This document shows, piece by piece, positions 16,952-25,866 of a DNA stretch of 64,000 bases. The first letter of the stretch is position 1; each line of letters starts with the position of its first letter. The translations under genes were made by a program, and so were the position numbers. The notes below the pieces were generated by a model. That model had not been told where the DNA came from, ran no database searches, and was given only the letters and a program-made list of their open reading frames with translations. Source of the stretch: Actinomycetales bacterium (GTDB lineage: Bacteria; Actinomycetota; Actinomycetes; Actinomycetales; Dermatophilaceae); NCBI GenBank assembly GCA_016710645.1, contig JADJVI010000008.1, forward strand, positions 26,225 through 90,224. Reading direction: 5' to 3'.

Positions 16952-17866
16952 ATGACCTGGACTGTCGGATCTGTGCCGGACCAGAGCGGGCGGACGGTCG
17001 TCGTCACCGGCGCCAATACCGGACTGGGCCTGGAGGTCACCTCAGTCTTGGTGCATCGCGGCGCCCGAGTGGTGATGGCCTGCCGCAATCTCGCCAAGGG
17101 CGCGGCAGCACGGGAGCGGTTGCTCGATGATCGCTCGCTCGACCCGGGCAGCCTCGACTTGCGCCAGCTCGACGTCGCGTCGCTCGCCTCGGTGCGCGAG
17201 TTCGTGGCGGGCCTGGGTGGCCAACCCATCGACGTCCTGGTCAACAACGCCGGAGTCATGGCCACCCCGAAAGCAGTCTCGGTCGACGGCCACGAGGTGC
17301 AGTTCGCGACGAATGTCCTGGGGCCTTTTGCCCTCACCATGAGCCTGCTGCCCCAGCTCACCGATCGGGTCGTCTGGGTGGCCTCGAACGCCCATCGGCT
17401 CGGCGGATTGGAACTCGACGACCCGAGCTTCCGACACCGCCGCTACAACGCCTGGCGCGCGTACGGTGCGACCAAACTGGCCGACCTCATGCTCGCCTAC
17501 GAGATGCAGCGGCGGCTCACCCTTGCGGGATCGACGCTGCGATCGTATGCCGCGCACCCGGGCTACTCTCTGACCGAACTCGCTCGCCACCAACGGTTTT
17601 CATCGATTCCCGGACTCGACACGGTGCAGCGGACGCTGCGGATCGCGCAGCCGGCGGCGGCTGGAGCCTGGCCGCTGCTCATGGCTGCCACCGACCCGTC
17701 GCTGCCGGGCGGCAGCTATGTCGGGCCCTCTGGGCGCGGTGAATGGGCCGGACCGCCGACCATCGTGGCGTCCTCACCGGCCTCACACGACCGCGACGCG
17801 CAGCGCACCCTGTGGGCGTTGTGCGAGGGCCTCACCGGCGTGACGTCCGGCTTGCCGAGCTCCTGA
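16952..17866 (+). CDS. Short-chain dehydrogenase/reductase, retinol-dehydrogenase-like
   Basis: 304 residues. TGANTGLG (cofactor loop, about 16-23), NNAGVM, catalytic Ser in WVASNAHR and YGATK (Tyr/Lys) are present; the arrangement with AAHPGYSLTEL matches the retinol-dehydrogenase-like oxidoreductases. Starts 1 base after the upstream stop, so likely co-transcribed with the LLM enzyme. A longer frame back to 16586 overlaps that gene and is rejected. Confidence 0.86.
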   Translation: MTWTVGSVPDQSGRTVVVTGANTGLGLEVTSVLVHRGARVVMACRNLAKGAAARERLLDDRSLDPGSLDLRQLDVASLASVREFVAGLGGQPIDVLVNNAGVMATPKAVSVDGHEVQFATNVLGPFALTMSLLPQLTDRVVWVASNAHRLGGLELDDPSFRHRRYNAWRAYGATKLADLMLAYEMQRRLTLAGSTLRSYAAHPGYSLTELARHQRFSSIPGLDTVQRTLRIAQPAAAGAWPLLMAATDPSLPGGSYVGPSGRGEWAGPPTIVASSPASHDRDAQRTLWALCEGLTGVTSGLPSS

Positions 17867-17950
17867 TCAGGCCGGTGCTCGACGTGCAAGGGGAGCGCGT
17901 CGAGAGCAAAGCCTCACCGCGCGAGCGAGCGCGCACGGCATACCCGGCAG

Positions 17951-17956
17951 TAGCGT
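17951..17956 (+). promoter_or_regulatory. -10 box of the acyl-CoA dehydrogenase gene
   Basis: TAGCGT lies 6 bases before the ATG at 17963, and a GGCATACC word lies just upstream at about 17936. Spacing implies a leaderless transcript. Confidence 0.45.
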
Positions 17957-17962
17957 GGGTCC

Positions 17963-19129
17963 ATGAGCGCCAACCCGGATTTCGACACCTACCAGCTGCC
18001 CGACAGCCACCGTCAGTTGCGGGCCGCCGTCCGCGAACTCGCCGACGCCGAGATCGCCCCTTACGCCGCCGACGTCGACGAGCAGGCGCGTTATCCGCAG
18101 GAGGCCCACGACGCCCTCGTCGCGTCGGACTTCTTTGCCCCGCACATCCCTGAGGAATATGGCGGCGCGGGTGCCGATGCCCTCGCAACGTGCATCGTCA
18201 TCGAGGAAGTCGCGCGCGCGTGCGCGTCGGCCTCGCTCATTCCCGCCGTCAACAAGCTCGGCACCATGCCGCTGCTGCTGGCCGCCAGCGAAGAGGTCAA
18301 GCAGAAGTACCTCCCGCCGGTCGCGTCTGGCGAGGCGACCTTCTCCTACGGTCTGTCAGAACGCGAGGCCGGCTCCGACACGGCCGCCATGGTGACGACT
18401 GCCGACGAGCAGCCGGACGGCTCGTGGATCCTCAACGGCCACAAGGCATGGATCACCAATGCCGGAGTGTCGAAGTACTACACGGTCCTCGCGGTCAACG
18501 ACCCGGGCGGCCGCCGCGGCGCCAATGTCACCGCGTTCGTCGTCGAGGACACCGACGAGGGCTTTTCGGTCGGCCCCAAGGAGCGCAAGCTCGGCATCAA
18601 GGGCAGCCCGACCCGGGAGCTCTACTTCGAAAACTGCCGCATCCCCGGCGACCGCATCGTCGGCGAGGTCGGCGACGGTCTGAAGATTGCGTTGCGCACG
18701 CTCGATCACACCCGGGTCACCATCGGCGCGCAGGCGGTCGGCATCGCGCAGGGTGCCCTCGACGCGGCCGTTGCCTATGTCAAGGAGCGCCAGCAGTTCG
18801 GCAAGCGGATCGCCGACTTCCAGGGCATCCAGTTCATGCTCGCCGACATGGCGATGGAACTCGAAGCGGCCCGGCAGCTCACCTATGTCGCGGCAGCCAA
18901 GTCCGAGCGTGGCGACCGCGACCTGCCGTTCTTCGGGGCAGCCGCCAAGTGCTACGCCTCCGATGTCGCGATGAAGGTCACTGTCGACGCGGTCCAGTTG
19001 CTCGGCGGGTCCGGCTACGTGCGCGACTTCCCGGTCGAGCGGTTCATGCGCGATGCCAAGATCACCCAGATCTACGAAGGCACCAACCAGGTGCAGCGCA
19101 TCGTCATGGCCCGCCAGCTGTTGGCCTGA
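17963..19129 (+). CDS. Acyl-CoA dehydrogenase (FadE25-like)
   Basis: 388 residues, full length. Flavoenzyme that introduces the alpha-beta double bond into acyl-CoA. SYGLSEREAGSDTAAM, NGHKAWITNAG, QFGKRIADFQ and the C-terminal IYEGTNQVQRIVMAR are typical, with the catalytic glutamate expected in YEGTNQ. The location near purK-purE mirrors Rv3274c fadE25. Confidence 0.94.
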   Translation: MSANPDFDTYQLPDSHRQLRAAVRELADAEIAPYAADVDEQARYPQEAHDALVASDFFAPHIPEEYGGAGADALATCIVIEEVARACASASLIPAVNKLGTMPLLLAASEEVKQKYLPPVASGEATFSYGLSEREAGSDTAAMVTTADEQPDGSWILNGHKAWITNAGVSKYYTVLAVNDPGGRRGANVTAFVVEDTDEGFSVGPKERKLGIKGSPTRELYFENCRIPGDRIVGEVGDGLKIALRTLDHTRVTIGAQAVGIAQGALDAAVAYVKERQQFGKRIADFQGIQFMLADMAMELEAARQLTYVAAAKSERGDRDLPFFGAAAKCYASDVAMKVTVDAVQLLGGSGYVRDFPVERFMRDAKITQIYEGTNQVQRIVMARQLLA

Positions 19130-19201
19130 TCCATCGTCGCGCCGGTCGATCCGGCGGGAGGGCTCCGGGCCCGGTTGCCGCTGGCAGCCGGGCCCTCGCC
19201 G

Positions 19202-19207
19202 TAGGAT
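19202..19207 (+). promoter_or_regulatory. -10 box of the double glycosyltransferase gene
   Basis: TAGGAT lies 7 bases before the ATG at 19215, consistent with leaderless transcription. It marks the start of the wall-polymer cluster and supports this ATG over upstream starts. Confidence 0.45.
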
Positions 19208-19214
19208 CGTCGGC

Positions 19215-21041
19215 ATGCCTTCGGACCGCGTCGTCGCTCTCGTGGTGACGTGGAACCGCCGGGAGCTGCTGGCCGAGTCGTTGCGGGCGTTGCAGTCGCA
19301 GACCCGTCCACCGGAGGCGATCCTCGTCGTCGACAATGCCTCCGACGACGGCACCGCCGAGCTATTGAGCGCCGATTTCCCCGACGTCCGAGTGATCCGC
19401 AATCCGGTCAACACCGGGGGAGCGGGCGGCTTCGCGACCGGGCTGGAGCACGCCCTCGCAGGCGAATGTGACGCGGTCTGGCTCATGGACGATGACACCG
19501 TCCCGGAGCCTGGCGCCTTGGCGGCGCTGCTCGCCACGCGATCCTCGTATGCCGGTGACGGACCTCGGACGGCACCTCCTGCCGTCGTGGCCAGCCGCGT
19601 GGTGTGGACCGATGGCCGCGACCACCCGATGAATACCCCCCGGACCAAGGCCTGGGCCTCCCGGGCCGAGCGGGAGGCGGCCGCGGCGGTCGGGGCCCGG
19701 CCGGTGCGCACGGCGTCCTTTGTGTCGATCCTCGTGGACGCTGAACGCGCCCGCCAGGTCGGACTGCCGGTGCCGGAGTACTTCCTGTGGAACGACGACT
19801 TCGAGTACACCGCGCGGCTGATCCGCGGTCGGCGTGGTTTGTGGGCCGCGCAATCGGTCGTCGTCCACAAGACCAAGGCGTTCGCCGGAGCCGACCAGGA
19901 CCCCGGTCCGCGGTTCTATTACGAGGTCCGCAACAAGCTGTGGACCCTGGTGGGCAGCCCCGGGCTCGCTCCAGCCGAACGAGTCGTGTTCGGCGCGGCC
20001 ACGGCCCGACGCTGGGCCCGCACCATCGCCGGGTCCTCCGATCGCGGCACGCTGTGGAAAGGGCTCCGCCGAGGTGTGCGAGAGGGACTTTCCGAGCAAC
20101 CGGCCAGCCTGCGCGCGCTGCCGTCGCTATCTGGCCCGAGCGCTGCACCGCCGACCGACCTCGACCCGACCATCCCCCGTCGGACGACCCCCCGCCGCTC
20201 CGACGGGTTCAGCGTGCTGCTGCCCTACTACCACGGGGACCGGCCCGACGCCCTGGAAACAGCCTTTCGATCAGTCACCGTGGAGCAGACCCGTCGCCCG
20301 GCCCAGGTGGTGCTGGTCCGGGACGGTGTCGTCGATGCAGCGCTGCAGGATCGGGTGGCGCTGCTCATCGCCGACTCGGTCGTGCCGGTCACCCATGTCG
20401 AGCTCGGCCGCAATCGGGGCCTCGGTCCCGCGCTGAATCACGGTCTGGCCCACTGCGACTACGACATCGTGGCGCGGATGGATGCCGACGACGTGAGCCT
20501 GCCGCAGCGGTTCGAGCGGCAGATCGAGTTGATGGAGGCCGGCTACGACCTGGTCGGGGCCACCATCGAGGAGTTCGCCGATTCGCCCGAGGTGCCGGTG
20601 GGGCGGCGAGACGCCCTCACCGATCCAGTCGAGATCGCCGCGCAGGCTCGCTTCGAACAGACCCTCAACCATCCGGTCGTGGTCTATCGCGCGTCGATGG
20701 TCGATGCCGCGGGCGGTTATCAGGACCTGCCCTCGATGGAGGACTACCTGCTCTTTGCGCAGCTCATCCAGGCGGGCGCTCGCGTTGCCAATGTGGCCGA
20801 GCCGTTGCTGCGCTATCGGGTCAGCGCCGGTGCCTTCCACCGCCGCGGCGGGGTGACCCTGCTGCGCTCGGAGATCGAGGTCCAGCGGCGATTCCTCGCG
20901 ATGGGGTTCACCACGCCCGTGCAAGCCGGCCGCAATGTCGTGCTGCGCGGTGCCTACCGACTCACCCCGGAACCGGTGCGGCGCACGGCATACCGGGCCT
21001 ATCACCGCCTGCGCAGTCACTCCCGAGACCCGCAGCGCTGA
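19215..21041 (+). CDS. Two-domain GT2 glycosyltransferase
   Basis: 608 residues with two family 2 transferase domains in one chain. Domain 1 (about 5-290) begins VVALVVTWNRRELL, has VDNASDDGT, NTGGAGGF and the DDDT metal motif, then WNDDFEYTARL, resembling rhamnosyl/galactofuranosyl transferases of the GlfT1 type. Domain 2 (about 330-600) begins FSVLLPYYHGD, has RMDADDVSLPQRF and MEDYLLFAQL. The linker is Pro/Arg-rich. Two linked sugar-addition steps are likely, perhaps initiating a galactan. Convergent with the LCP gene. The longer frame from 19053 overlaps the dehydrogenase and is rejected. Confidence 0.85.
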   Translation: MPSDRVVALVVTWNRRELLAESLRALQSQTRPPEAILVVDNASDDGTAELLSADFPDVRVIRNPVNTGGAGGFATGLEHALAGECDAVWLMDDDTVPEPGALAALLATRSSYAGDGPRTAPPAVVASRVVWTDGRDHPMNTPRTKAWASRAEREAAAAVGARPVRTASFVSILVDAERARQVGLPVPEYFLWNDDFEYTARLIRGRRGLWAAQSVVVHKTKAFAGADQDPGPRFYYEVRNKLWTLVGSPGLAPAERVVFGAATARRWARTIAGSSDRGTLWKGLRRGVREGLSEQPASLRALPSLSGPSAAPPTDLDPTIPRRTTPRRSDGFSVLLPYYHGDRPDALETAFRSVTVEQTRRPAQVVLVRDGVVDAALQDRVALLIADSVVPVTHVELGRNRGLGPALNHGLAHCDYDIVARMDADDVSLPQRFERQIELMEAGYDLVGATIEEFADSPEVPVGRRDALTDPVEIAAQARFEQTLNHPVVVYRASMVDAAGGYQDLPSMEDYLLFAQLIQAGARVANVAEPLLRYRVSAGAFHRRGGVTLLRSEIEVQRRFLAMGFTTPVQAGRNVVLRGAYRLTPEPVRRTAYRAYHRLRSHSRDPQR

Positions 21042-21057
21042 GCCCCGGCGGGGTGTG

Positions 21058-22377
21058 TCAGCCTGGGGTGGTGCCCGCAGGCGGGGCGACGAGATCCTCG
21101 TCGTCGCGCAAGGCGGTGAACAGGGCCTTGGCTTGGGTGGTGTTCCACTTGACGGCGACGCCCGCATTGGGGGTGTTGAGTGCGGCGGTGGCCACCGGCA
21201 CCTGCATCGACAGTCCCGACCCGTTGCCTACCGCGCGCATCGCCTGCAGCACCGAGACGGCCTCGTTGAGCGAGGTGTCCTCGCCGACGACCAGACCCTT
21301 GGCTGCGGAGTCGGCAAACGCGGTGTAGCGCCACGGGACGAGCACGGTCGCCGGTGTCGCGGCCTTCTTCATCACGGCTCCGAGGAACTGGCGCTGCCGT
21401 TCGGCGCGGCCGAAGTCACCGAGCGGGTCGGTGTAACGCGAACGGACGTAGCCGAGGGCGGTGGGCCCGTTGAGGGTCTGGCATCCGGGGGACAGATCAA
21501 TGCCCGCCTTCGGGTCGTTCATCTTGGCAGCCACACAAATGTCGACCCCGCCGAGGCTATCGACGACACCGGCGAACCCGCCGAACCCGATCTCCAAGTA
21601 GCCATCCAGCCGCAGGCCGGTCGCTTGCTCCACGGTCTGGGTCAGCAGTTTCGCGCCACCGAAGGCGTAGGCGGCGTTGATCTTGTTGCTGCCATGGCCC
21701 GGGATCGGCACGTAGGAGTCACGGGGGATCGAGACGATCGAGGGTTTCGCCCCGTGGTCGGAGACGTGGACGAGCATGATTGAGTCGGTGCGCTTGCCGC
21801 CCTCGTCGGGTCCGGTCGACAGCTCCGTCATCTGCGCTTGGGTGAGCCCCTCGCGGCTATCCGACCCGACCAGCAGGAAGGTCGATCCACGCCCGGCTGC
21901 GGGGCGGTCGCCCGCGGGCACGTTGTCAACCCGCTCCACCCGGTTCCACGCGCTCACCGGCACCCAGACCAGGAAGATCACCCAGGCGAGCAGGACCAAC
22001 GCGACCAAGGCGACCACGCGTCGCCGACGGAAGGTGCGGCGTCGGCGCGCTTGCGGGTATGCCGTGCCGCCCGGCCCGCTCGCCCCCCTCTGCCCGCTTG
22101 TCCCGCCCGGCCCGCCTGTCCCGCTCGGGCCTCCGCGCGGTCGGCGCGGTCCGCCGGAGCGGACCGGAGCGGACGGACCGCCCTGGGACGGTCGGGGAGG
22201 CGCTGCGACGCGGGGTCGGTCGGAGGAGTCTCGCATCGGGGGCGCCGGGGTGCGGGTCGGGGTGGGGCGGGGTGCTCGCGGCGCCGGATCGGGCGCCGCA
22301 GAGAAGCTACGCCGGCGGACCGGGATGGGCCTGGGCTGGTCGGCGGAGGGGTCCTGGCCGTCCATCGGCAGCTCCAT
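21058..22377 (-). CDS. LytR-CpsA-Psr (LCP) family wall-polymer ligase
   Basis: 439 residues. A disordered Pro/Gly/Arg-rich cytoplasmic tail (1-~112) precedes one membrane helix (VVALVALVLLAWVIFLVWV) and the extracellular LCP domain: LLVGSDSREGLT, RTDSIMLVHV, IPRDSYVPIPG, KINAAYAFGG and YVRSRYTDPLGDFGRAERQRQ, including the arginines that bind the pyrophosphate lipid. It should attach an undecaprenyl-linked glycopolymer to peptidoglycan. Divergent from glf and inside a galactofuranose cluster, so the galactan is the probable substrate. ATG 22365 is an alternative start. Confidence 0.9.
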   Translation of the reverse strand: MELPMDGQDPSADQPRPIPVRRRSFSAAPDPAPRAPRPTPTRTPAPPMRDSSDRPRVAAPPRPSQGGPSAPVRSGGPRRPRGGPSGTGGPGGTSGQRGASGPGGTAYPQARRRRTFRRRRVVALVALVLLAWVIFLVWVPVSAWNRVERVDNVPAGDRPAAGRGSTFLLVGSDSREGLTQAQMTELSTGPDEGGKRTDSIMLVHVSDHGAKPSIVSIPRDSYVPIPGHGSNKINAAYAFGGAKLLTQTVEQATGLRLDGYLEIGFGGFAGVVDSLGGVDICVAAKMNDPKAGIDLSPGCQTLNGPTALGYVRSRYTDPLGDFGRAERQRQFLGAVMKKAATPATVLVPWRYTAFADSAAKGLVVGEDTSLNEAVSVLQAMRAVGNGSGLSMQVPVATAALNTPNAGVAVKWNTTQAKALFTALRDDEDLVAPPAGTTPG

Positions 22378-22380
22378 CCG

Positions 22381-22440
22381 GTCGGGTCGTGGCGGTTCGG
22401 GTCGTCGCAGGTCGGGTCGTGGCAGGTCGGCAGGCGTCGT
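22381..22440. repeat. Four imperfect 15-bp tandem repeats upstream of the LCP gene
   Basis: Units at 22381, 22396, 22411 and 22426 follow the theme GTCGGGTCGTGGCAG; the first three differ at only a few bases and the fourth is more degraded. They lie in the 202-bp divergent region between the LCP gene and glf, just upstream of the LCP start, so could affect its expression or be remnant coding sequence. Confidence 0.65.
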
Positions 22441-22539
22441 CGGGCCCGCGGTGGGTACTCGTGGGTAGCGTCAAGTCTGACACAGCGGGCACTCGGTGCC
22501 CCGGCATTGGCGACGCGCGGCGGGGCCTGAACCGGCGGC

Positions 22540-22545
22540 TAAGAT
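22540..22545 (+). promoter_or_regulatory. -10 box of glf
   Basis: TAAGAT at 22540-22545 would start transcription near 22552, leaving a leader of about 28 bases with AAGGAG at 22568-22573 six bases before the GTG. This gene, unlike many neighbours, appears to have a normal leader. Confidence 0.45.
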
Positions 22546-22579
22546 TGCCAGGCGATCACCCCGAGTCGAAGGAGCGCGT

Positions 22580-23779
22580 GTGGATCCCGACCTCCTCGTC
22601 GTCGGCTCCGGGCTGTTCGGCCTCACCGTGGCGGAGCAGTGCGCGACCCGGTGGGGGCTGCGGGTCCTCGTGATGGAGCGGCGCGGTCACCTCGGCGGAA
22701 ATGCCTACAGCGCCCCCGATCCAGAGACCGGCATCGAGGTGCACCAGTACGGCGCGCACCTCTTCCACACCTCCAACGAGCGGGTGTGGGAGTACGTCAA
22801 CCGGTTCACGACCTTCACCGACTATGTCCACCGGGTCTACAGCACCCATCGCGGTGAGGTCTTCCCCCTGCCGATCAACCTCGGCACGATCAACCAGTTC
22901 TTCCGGGCCGCCTACACCCCTGCCCAGGCTCGTGACCTCATCGCGTCACAGGCCGCCGAACTCGGCGGCAAGGAGCCGACAAACTTCGTGGAGAAGGGGG
23001 TCTCGCTCATCGGGCGCCCGTTGTACGAGGCCTTCATCGCCCACTACACCGCCAAGCAGTGGCAGACGGCGCCCGAGTTGCTCTCGGCTGACATCATTTC
23101 GCGCTTGCCGGTGCGGTACACCTACGACAACCGCTACTTCAACGACACCCACGAAGGGCTTCCGACCGACGGGTATGCCGTGTGGTTGACGCGGATGGCC
23201 GAGCATCCGAACATCGACGTCATCCTGGACACCGATTTCTTCGACACCAACCAGCCGTGGCACCGGGACGCCGTGGTGGGTCGATTGCCGGTCGTCTACA
23301 CCGGACCCGTGGACCGCTACTTCGACTATGCGCACGGCGAATTAGGCTGGCGCACAGTCGACCTGGAGCACGAAGTCGTGCCGGTCGGGGACTTCCAAGG
23401 CACCTCGGTGATGAACTACCCCGACCCGGACGTCCCCTACACCCGCATCCTCGAGTTCCGGCATTTTCACCCCGAACGCGACTACCCGACCGACCGCACC
23501 GTCATCACCCGCGAGTTCAGTCGCTTCGCCGGGCCCGATGACGAGCCCTATTACCCGGTCAACACCCCGACCGACCGCGCCCGCCTGCTGGCCTACCGCG
23601 AGTCAGCCAAGAGTGTCCCCGGGGTGATCTTCGGCGGCCGCCTCGGCACCTACCAATACCTCGACATGCATATGGCCATCGCGTCGGCGCTTTCGCTCGT
23701 CGACAACGTCCTCGAGCCTCACTACGTGCATGGCGCGCCACTGCAGGACGTCCGCCACGCCCCGGGAGCACCGCGATGA
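22580..23779 (+). CDS. glf: UDP-galactopyranose mutase
   Basis: 399 residues. Flavoenzyme that isomerises UDP-Galp to UDP-Galf, the donor for galactofuranose polymers. LLVVGSGLFGLTVAEQ is the FAD loop; RRGHLGGNAYS, EVHQYGAHLFHTSNERVW, TYDNRYF, and the C-terminal GRLGTYQYLDMHMAI are diagnostic. GTG 22580 follows AAGGAG with 6-base spacing; the frame from 22496 adds non-family residues. Its stop overlaps the next ATG. Confidence 0.97.
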   Translation: MDPDLLVVGSGLFGLTVAEQCATRWGLRVLVMERRGHLGGNAYSAPDPETGIEVHQYGAHLFHTSNERVWEYVNRFTTFTDYVHRVYSTHRGEVFPLPINLGTINQFFRAAYTPAQARDLIASQAAELGGKEPTNFVEKGVSLIGRPLYEAFIAHYTAKQWQTAPELLSADIISRLPVRYTYDNRYFNDTHEGLPTDGYAVWLTRMAEHPNIDVILDTDFFDTNQPWHRDAVVGRLPVVYTGPVDRYFDYAHGELGWRTVDLEHEVVPVGDFQGTSVMNYPDPDVPYTRILEFRHFHPERDYPTDRTVITREFSRFAGPDDEPYYPVNTPTDRARLLAYRESAKSVPGVIFGGRLGTYQYLDMHMAIASALSLVDNVLEPHYVHGAPLQDVRHAPGAPR

Positions 23780-25866
23780 CTGCTGATCACAGCCCGGTCG
23801 CGGACCTCGGTGCCGCCGACCTCAGCGCCGTCGACCTAGACGCCGCCGACCTAGACGCACGCGGCGACAGCGCCCCGTCGTGGCAGGTCGCGGCTCGCGT
23901 GGTGTTCCCGACGGCCGGCGACGACGATGTCATCCCTCTCTACGTCGAGTCGGGGCGTCGTTACCCGGGCGTAGACGATCGCTTCGACCGGCAGGCCCGC
24001 GGATGGGGCGAGGAGAAGAACGCCCAGACTCCACCCGACGTGGCGCCGCCGTCCCTGGCCGGCCTCGTGCTCGGGCGGACCTCATTGCGGGTGCCAGCCG
24101 CTGAGCGGCTCTCGTTCGGCACGTACTTCAACGCCTTCCCCGCGTCCTACTGGCGGCACTGGACTACGGCCAGCGCCGTGCGTCTCGTAGTCGAGACCAC
24201 CGGGGTCCTATCCGTCGTGGTCTACAAGTCCAACGCCCGGGGAGTCCCGCAGCAGGTTTCGCGCATCGAGGTGGGCCCAGCTGCCACGAGGACGGAGGTC
24301 GACCTCGACCTCGGGTCGTTCGTTGACGGCGGGTGGTACTGGTTCGACCTCATCGGCGGCGAGGCCGGTGGCCCAGGAGATGGCCAGGTAGGCGGCCGGC
24401 CAGGTGGCGAACTGATCCGGGCCGAGTGGCAGGTGCAGGGCAACCGCCGCCGTGAGCCCCGCCTGTCCATCGGGATCACGACGATCAACCGAGTGGCCTT
24501 CTGCCAGGCCACCGTGGAGGCGGTCGCTGCTGCCACCGAGCTGCGCGAGCACCTCGACACGCTCTACGTCGTCGACCAGGGCACCGACCATCTTGACGAG
24601 GCGCCCGGTTTCGCCGGTCTCGCCGCCGAACTCGGGCCCCAACTTCGGGTGATCCGCCAGGCCAACCTCGGGGGGTCGGGCGGCTTCTCGCGCGGGATGT
24701 ACGAATCCCTGCAGGCCGGCACCAGCACTTTCCACCTCGTTCTCGACGATGACGTCCGGATCGAGCCGGAGGCGATTCTGCGGGCGGTGCGGTTCGCGGC
24801 ATACACGCGAGTTGCCACCATCGTCGGGGCGCACATGTTCGACCTCTACAACCCGACGACCTTGCACTCCTTCGGCGAGGCCATCGAGGCATCCCGGTTC
24901 TGGTGGGGTCCGGTGCGCGGGGTCAAGGAGGAGTGGAACCTCGCCTTCGACGGCCTGCGGGAAACACCCTGGCTGCACCGGCGTACCGACGTGCACTACA
25001 ACGGCTGGTGGATGTGCCTCATCCCGCTCGAGGTCATCCGCGCCATCGGCCTGTCGCTGCCGATCTTCATCAAGTGGGACGACGCTGAATACGGCATCCG
25101 AGCCCGGGCGGCCGGATTCCCCACCGTGAGTCTGCCCGGTGCCGCGGTGTGGCATGTGTCGTGGAACGACAAGGACGACACGATCGACTGGCAGGCCTAC
25201 TACCACCAGCGCAACTGGCTGCTCGCCGCCCTACTGCACTCCCCGCTCCCGCACGGTGGCACCGCGTTGCGGGAGAGCTTCCAGTGGCTGGCTAAGAACG
25301 CCTTCTCGATGCGCTACTACGCCAATGCGGCGCGCATGTTGGGGCTGCACGACCTGCTTGCGGGACCCGACCACCTGGCTGCCACGCTGGCCGACCGGTT
25401 GCCCCGGTTGCGATCCATGCAGGGTGACTTCGTCGACACGCGGTTCTCTGCCGACCCGGACGAGTTCCCGGCGCCCACCGGGCTCGGTCTCGCCGGCCCC
25501 GCGCCGGCCCTGCCGCCGCGCTCGCGGCTGCTGCCCTGGGCGGCCAAGACCGCGCTCACCCACATCCGTGGCGTCGCTCCGGCGGCTGTGGAGCGCCCGC
25601 AGGCGGTCATTCCCTATCGGTATGCCGTGTGGTGGTACCTCTCGCAGTTCGACTCCGCTGTCGTGTCCAAGGCCGACGGCACGGGCGCGGCCTTCTACCA
25701 ACGGGATCCGGAGCTGTTCCGGGCGCAGATGCTCGAAGGAGCGCGCCTGCACGCCCGCCTCTACCGGGAGTGGGAGAGTCTGGCCACGGCATACCGGCAG
25801 GCGCTTCCCCAGGTGACCTCACCGCAGGCGTGGGAGCGGCATTTCGGGCTGGAGGGTATGCCGTGA
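23776..25866 (+). CDS. GlfT2-like galactofuranosyltransferase
   Basis: 696 residues. An N-terminal beta-sandwich-like region (about 35-220) precedes the GT-A domain that begins IGITTINRVAFC and has the LDDDVRI metal motif near 325, the WWMCLIP and KWDDAEYG acceptor-base region near 434, and AVWHVSWNDKDD. This matches the architecture of mycobacterial GlfT2, which polymerises UDP-Galf into galactan. Residues 9-28 are a short A-D-L-x-A repeat encoded by 15-bp units. Overlaps glf (ATGA) and the exporter permease (GTGA). Confidence 0.9.
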   Translation: MTADHSPVADLGAADLSAVDLDAADLDARGDSAPSWQVAARVVFPTAGDDDVIPLYVESGRRYPGVDDRFDRQARGWGEEKNAQTPPDVAPPSLAGLVLGRTSLRVPAAERLSFGTYFNAFPASYWRHWTTASAVRLVVETTGVLSVVVYKSNARGVPQQVSRIEVGPAATRTEVDLDLGSFVDGGWYWFDLIGGEAGGPGDGQVGGRPGGELIRAEWQVQGNRRREPRLSIGITTINRVAFCQATVEAVAAATELREHLDTLYVVDQGTDHLDEAPGFAGLAAELGPQLRVIRQANLGGSGGFSRGMYESLQAGTSTFHLVLDDDVRIEPEAILRAVRFAAYTRVATIVGAHMFDLYNPTTLHSFGEAIEASRFWWGPVRGVKEEWNLAFDGLRETPWLHRRTDVHYNGWWMCLIPLEVIRAIGLSLPIFIKWDDAEYGIRARAAGFPTVSLPGAAVWHVSWNDKDDTIDWQAYYHQRNWLLAALLHSPLPHGGTALRESFQWLAKNAFSMRYYANAARMLGLHDLLAGPDHLAATLADRLPRLRSMQGDFVDTRFSADPDEFPAPTGLGLAGPAPALPPRSRLLPWAAKTALTHIRGVAPAAVERPQAVIPYRYAVWWYLSQFDSAVVSKADGTGAAFYQRDPELFRAQMLEGARLHARLYREWESLATAYRQALPQVTSPQAWERHFGLEGMP
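23800..23859 (+). repeat. Four 15-bp tandem repeats in the GlfT2-like gene
   Basis: Units at 23800, 23815, 23830 and 23845 encode ADLGA, ADLSA, VDLDA and ADLDA, a pentapeptide-repeat-like tail near the protein N-terminus. The last two units are nearly identical in DNA (GACCTAGACGC), including the rare CTA codon. Probably a recent slippage expansion. Confidence 0.75.
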
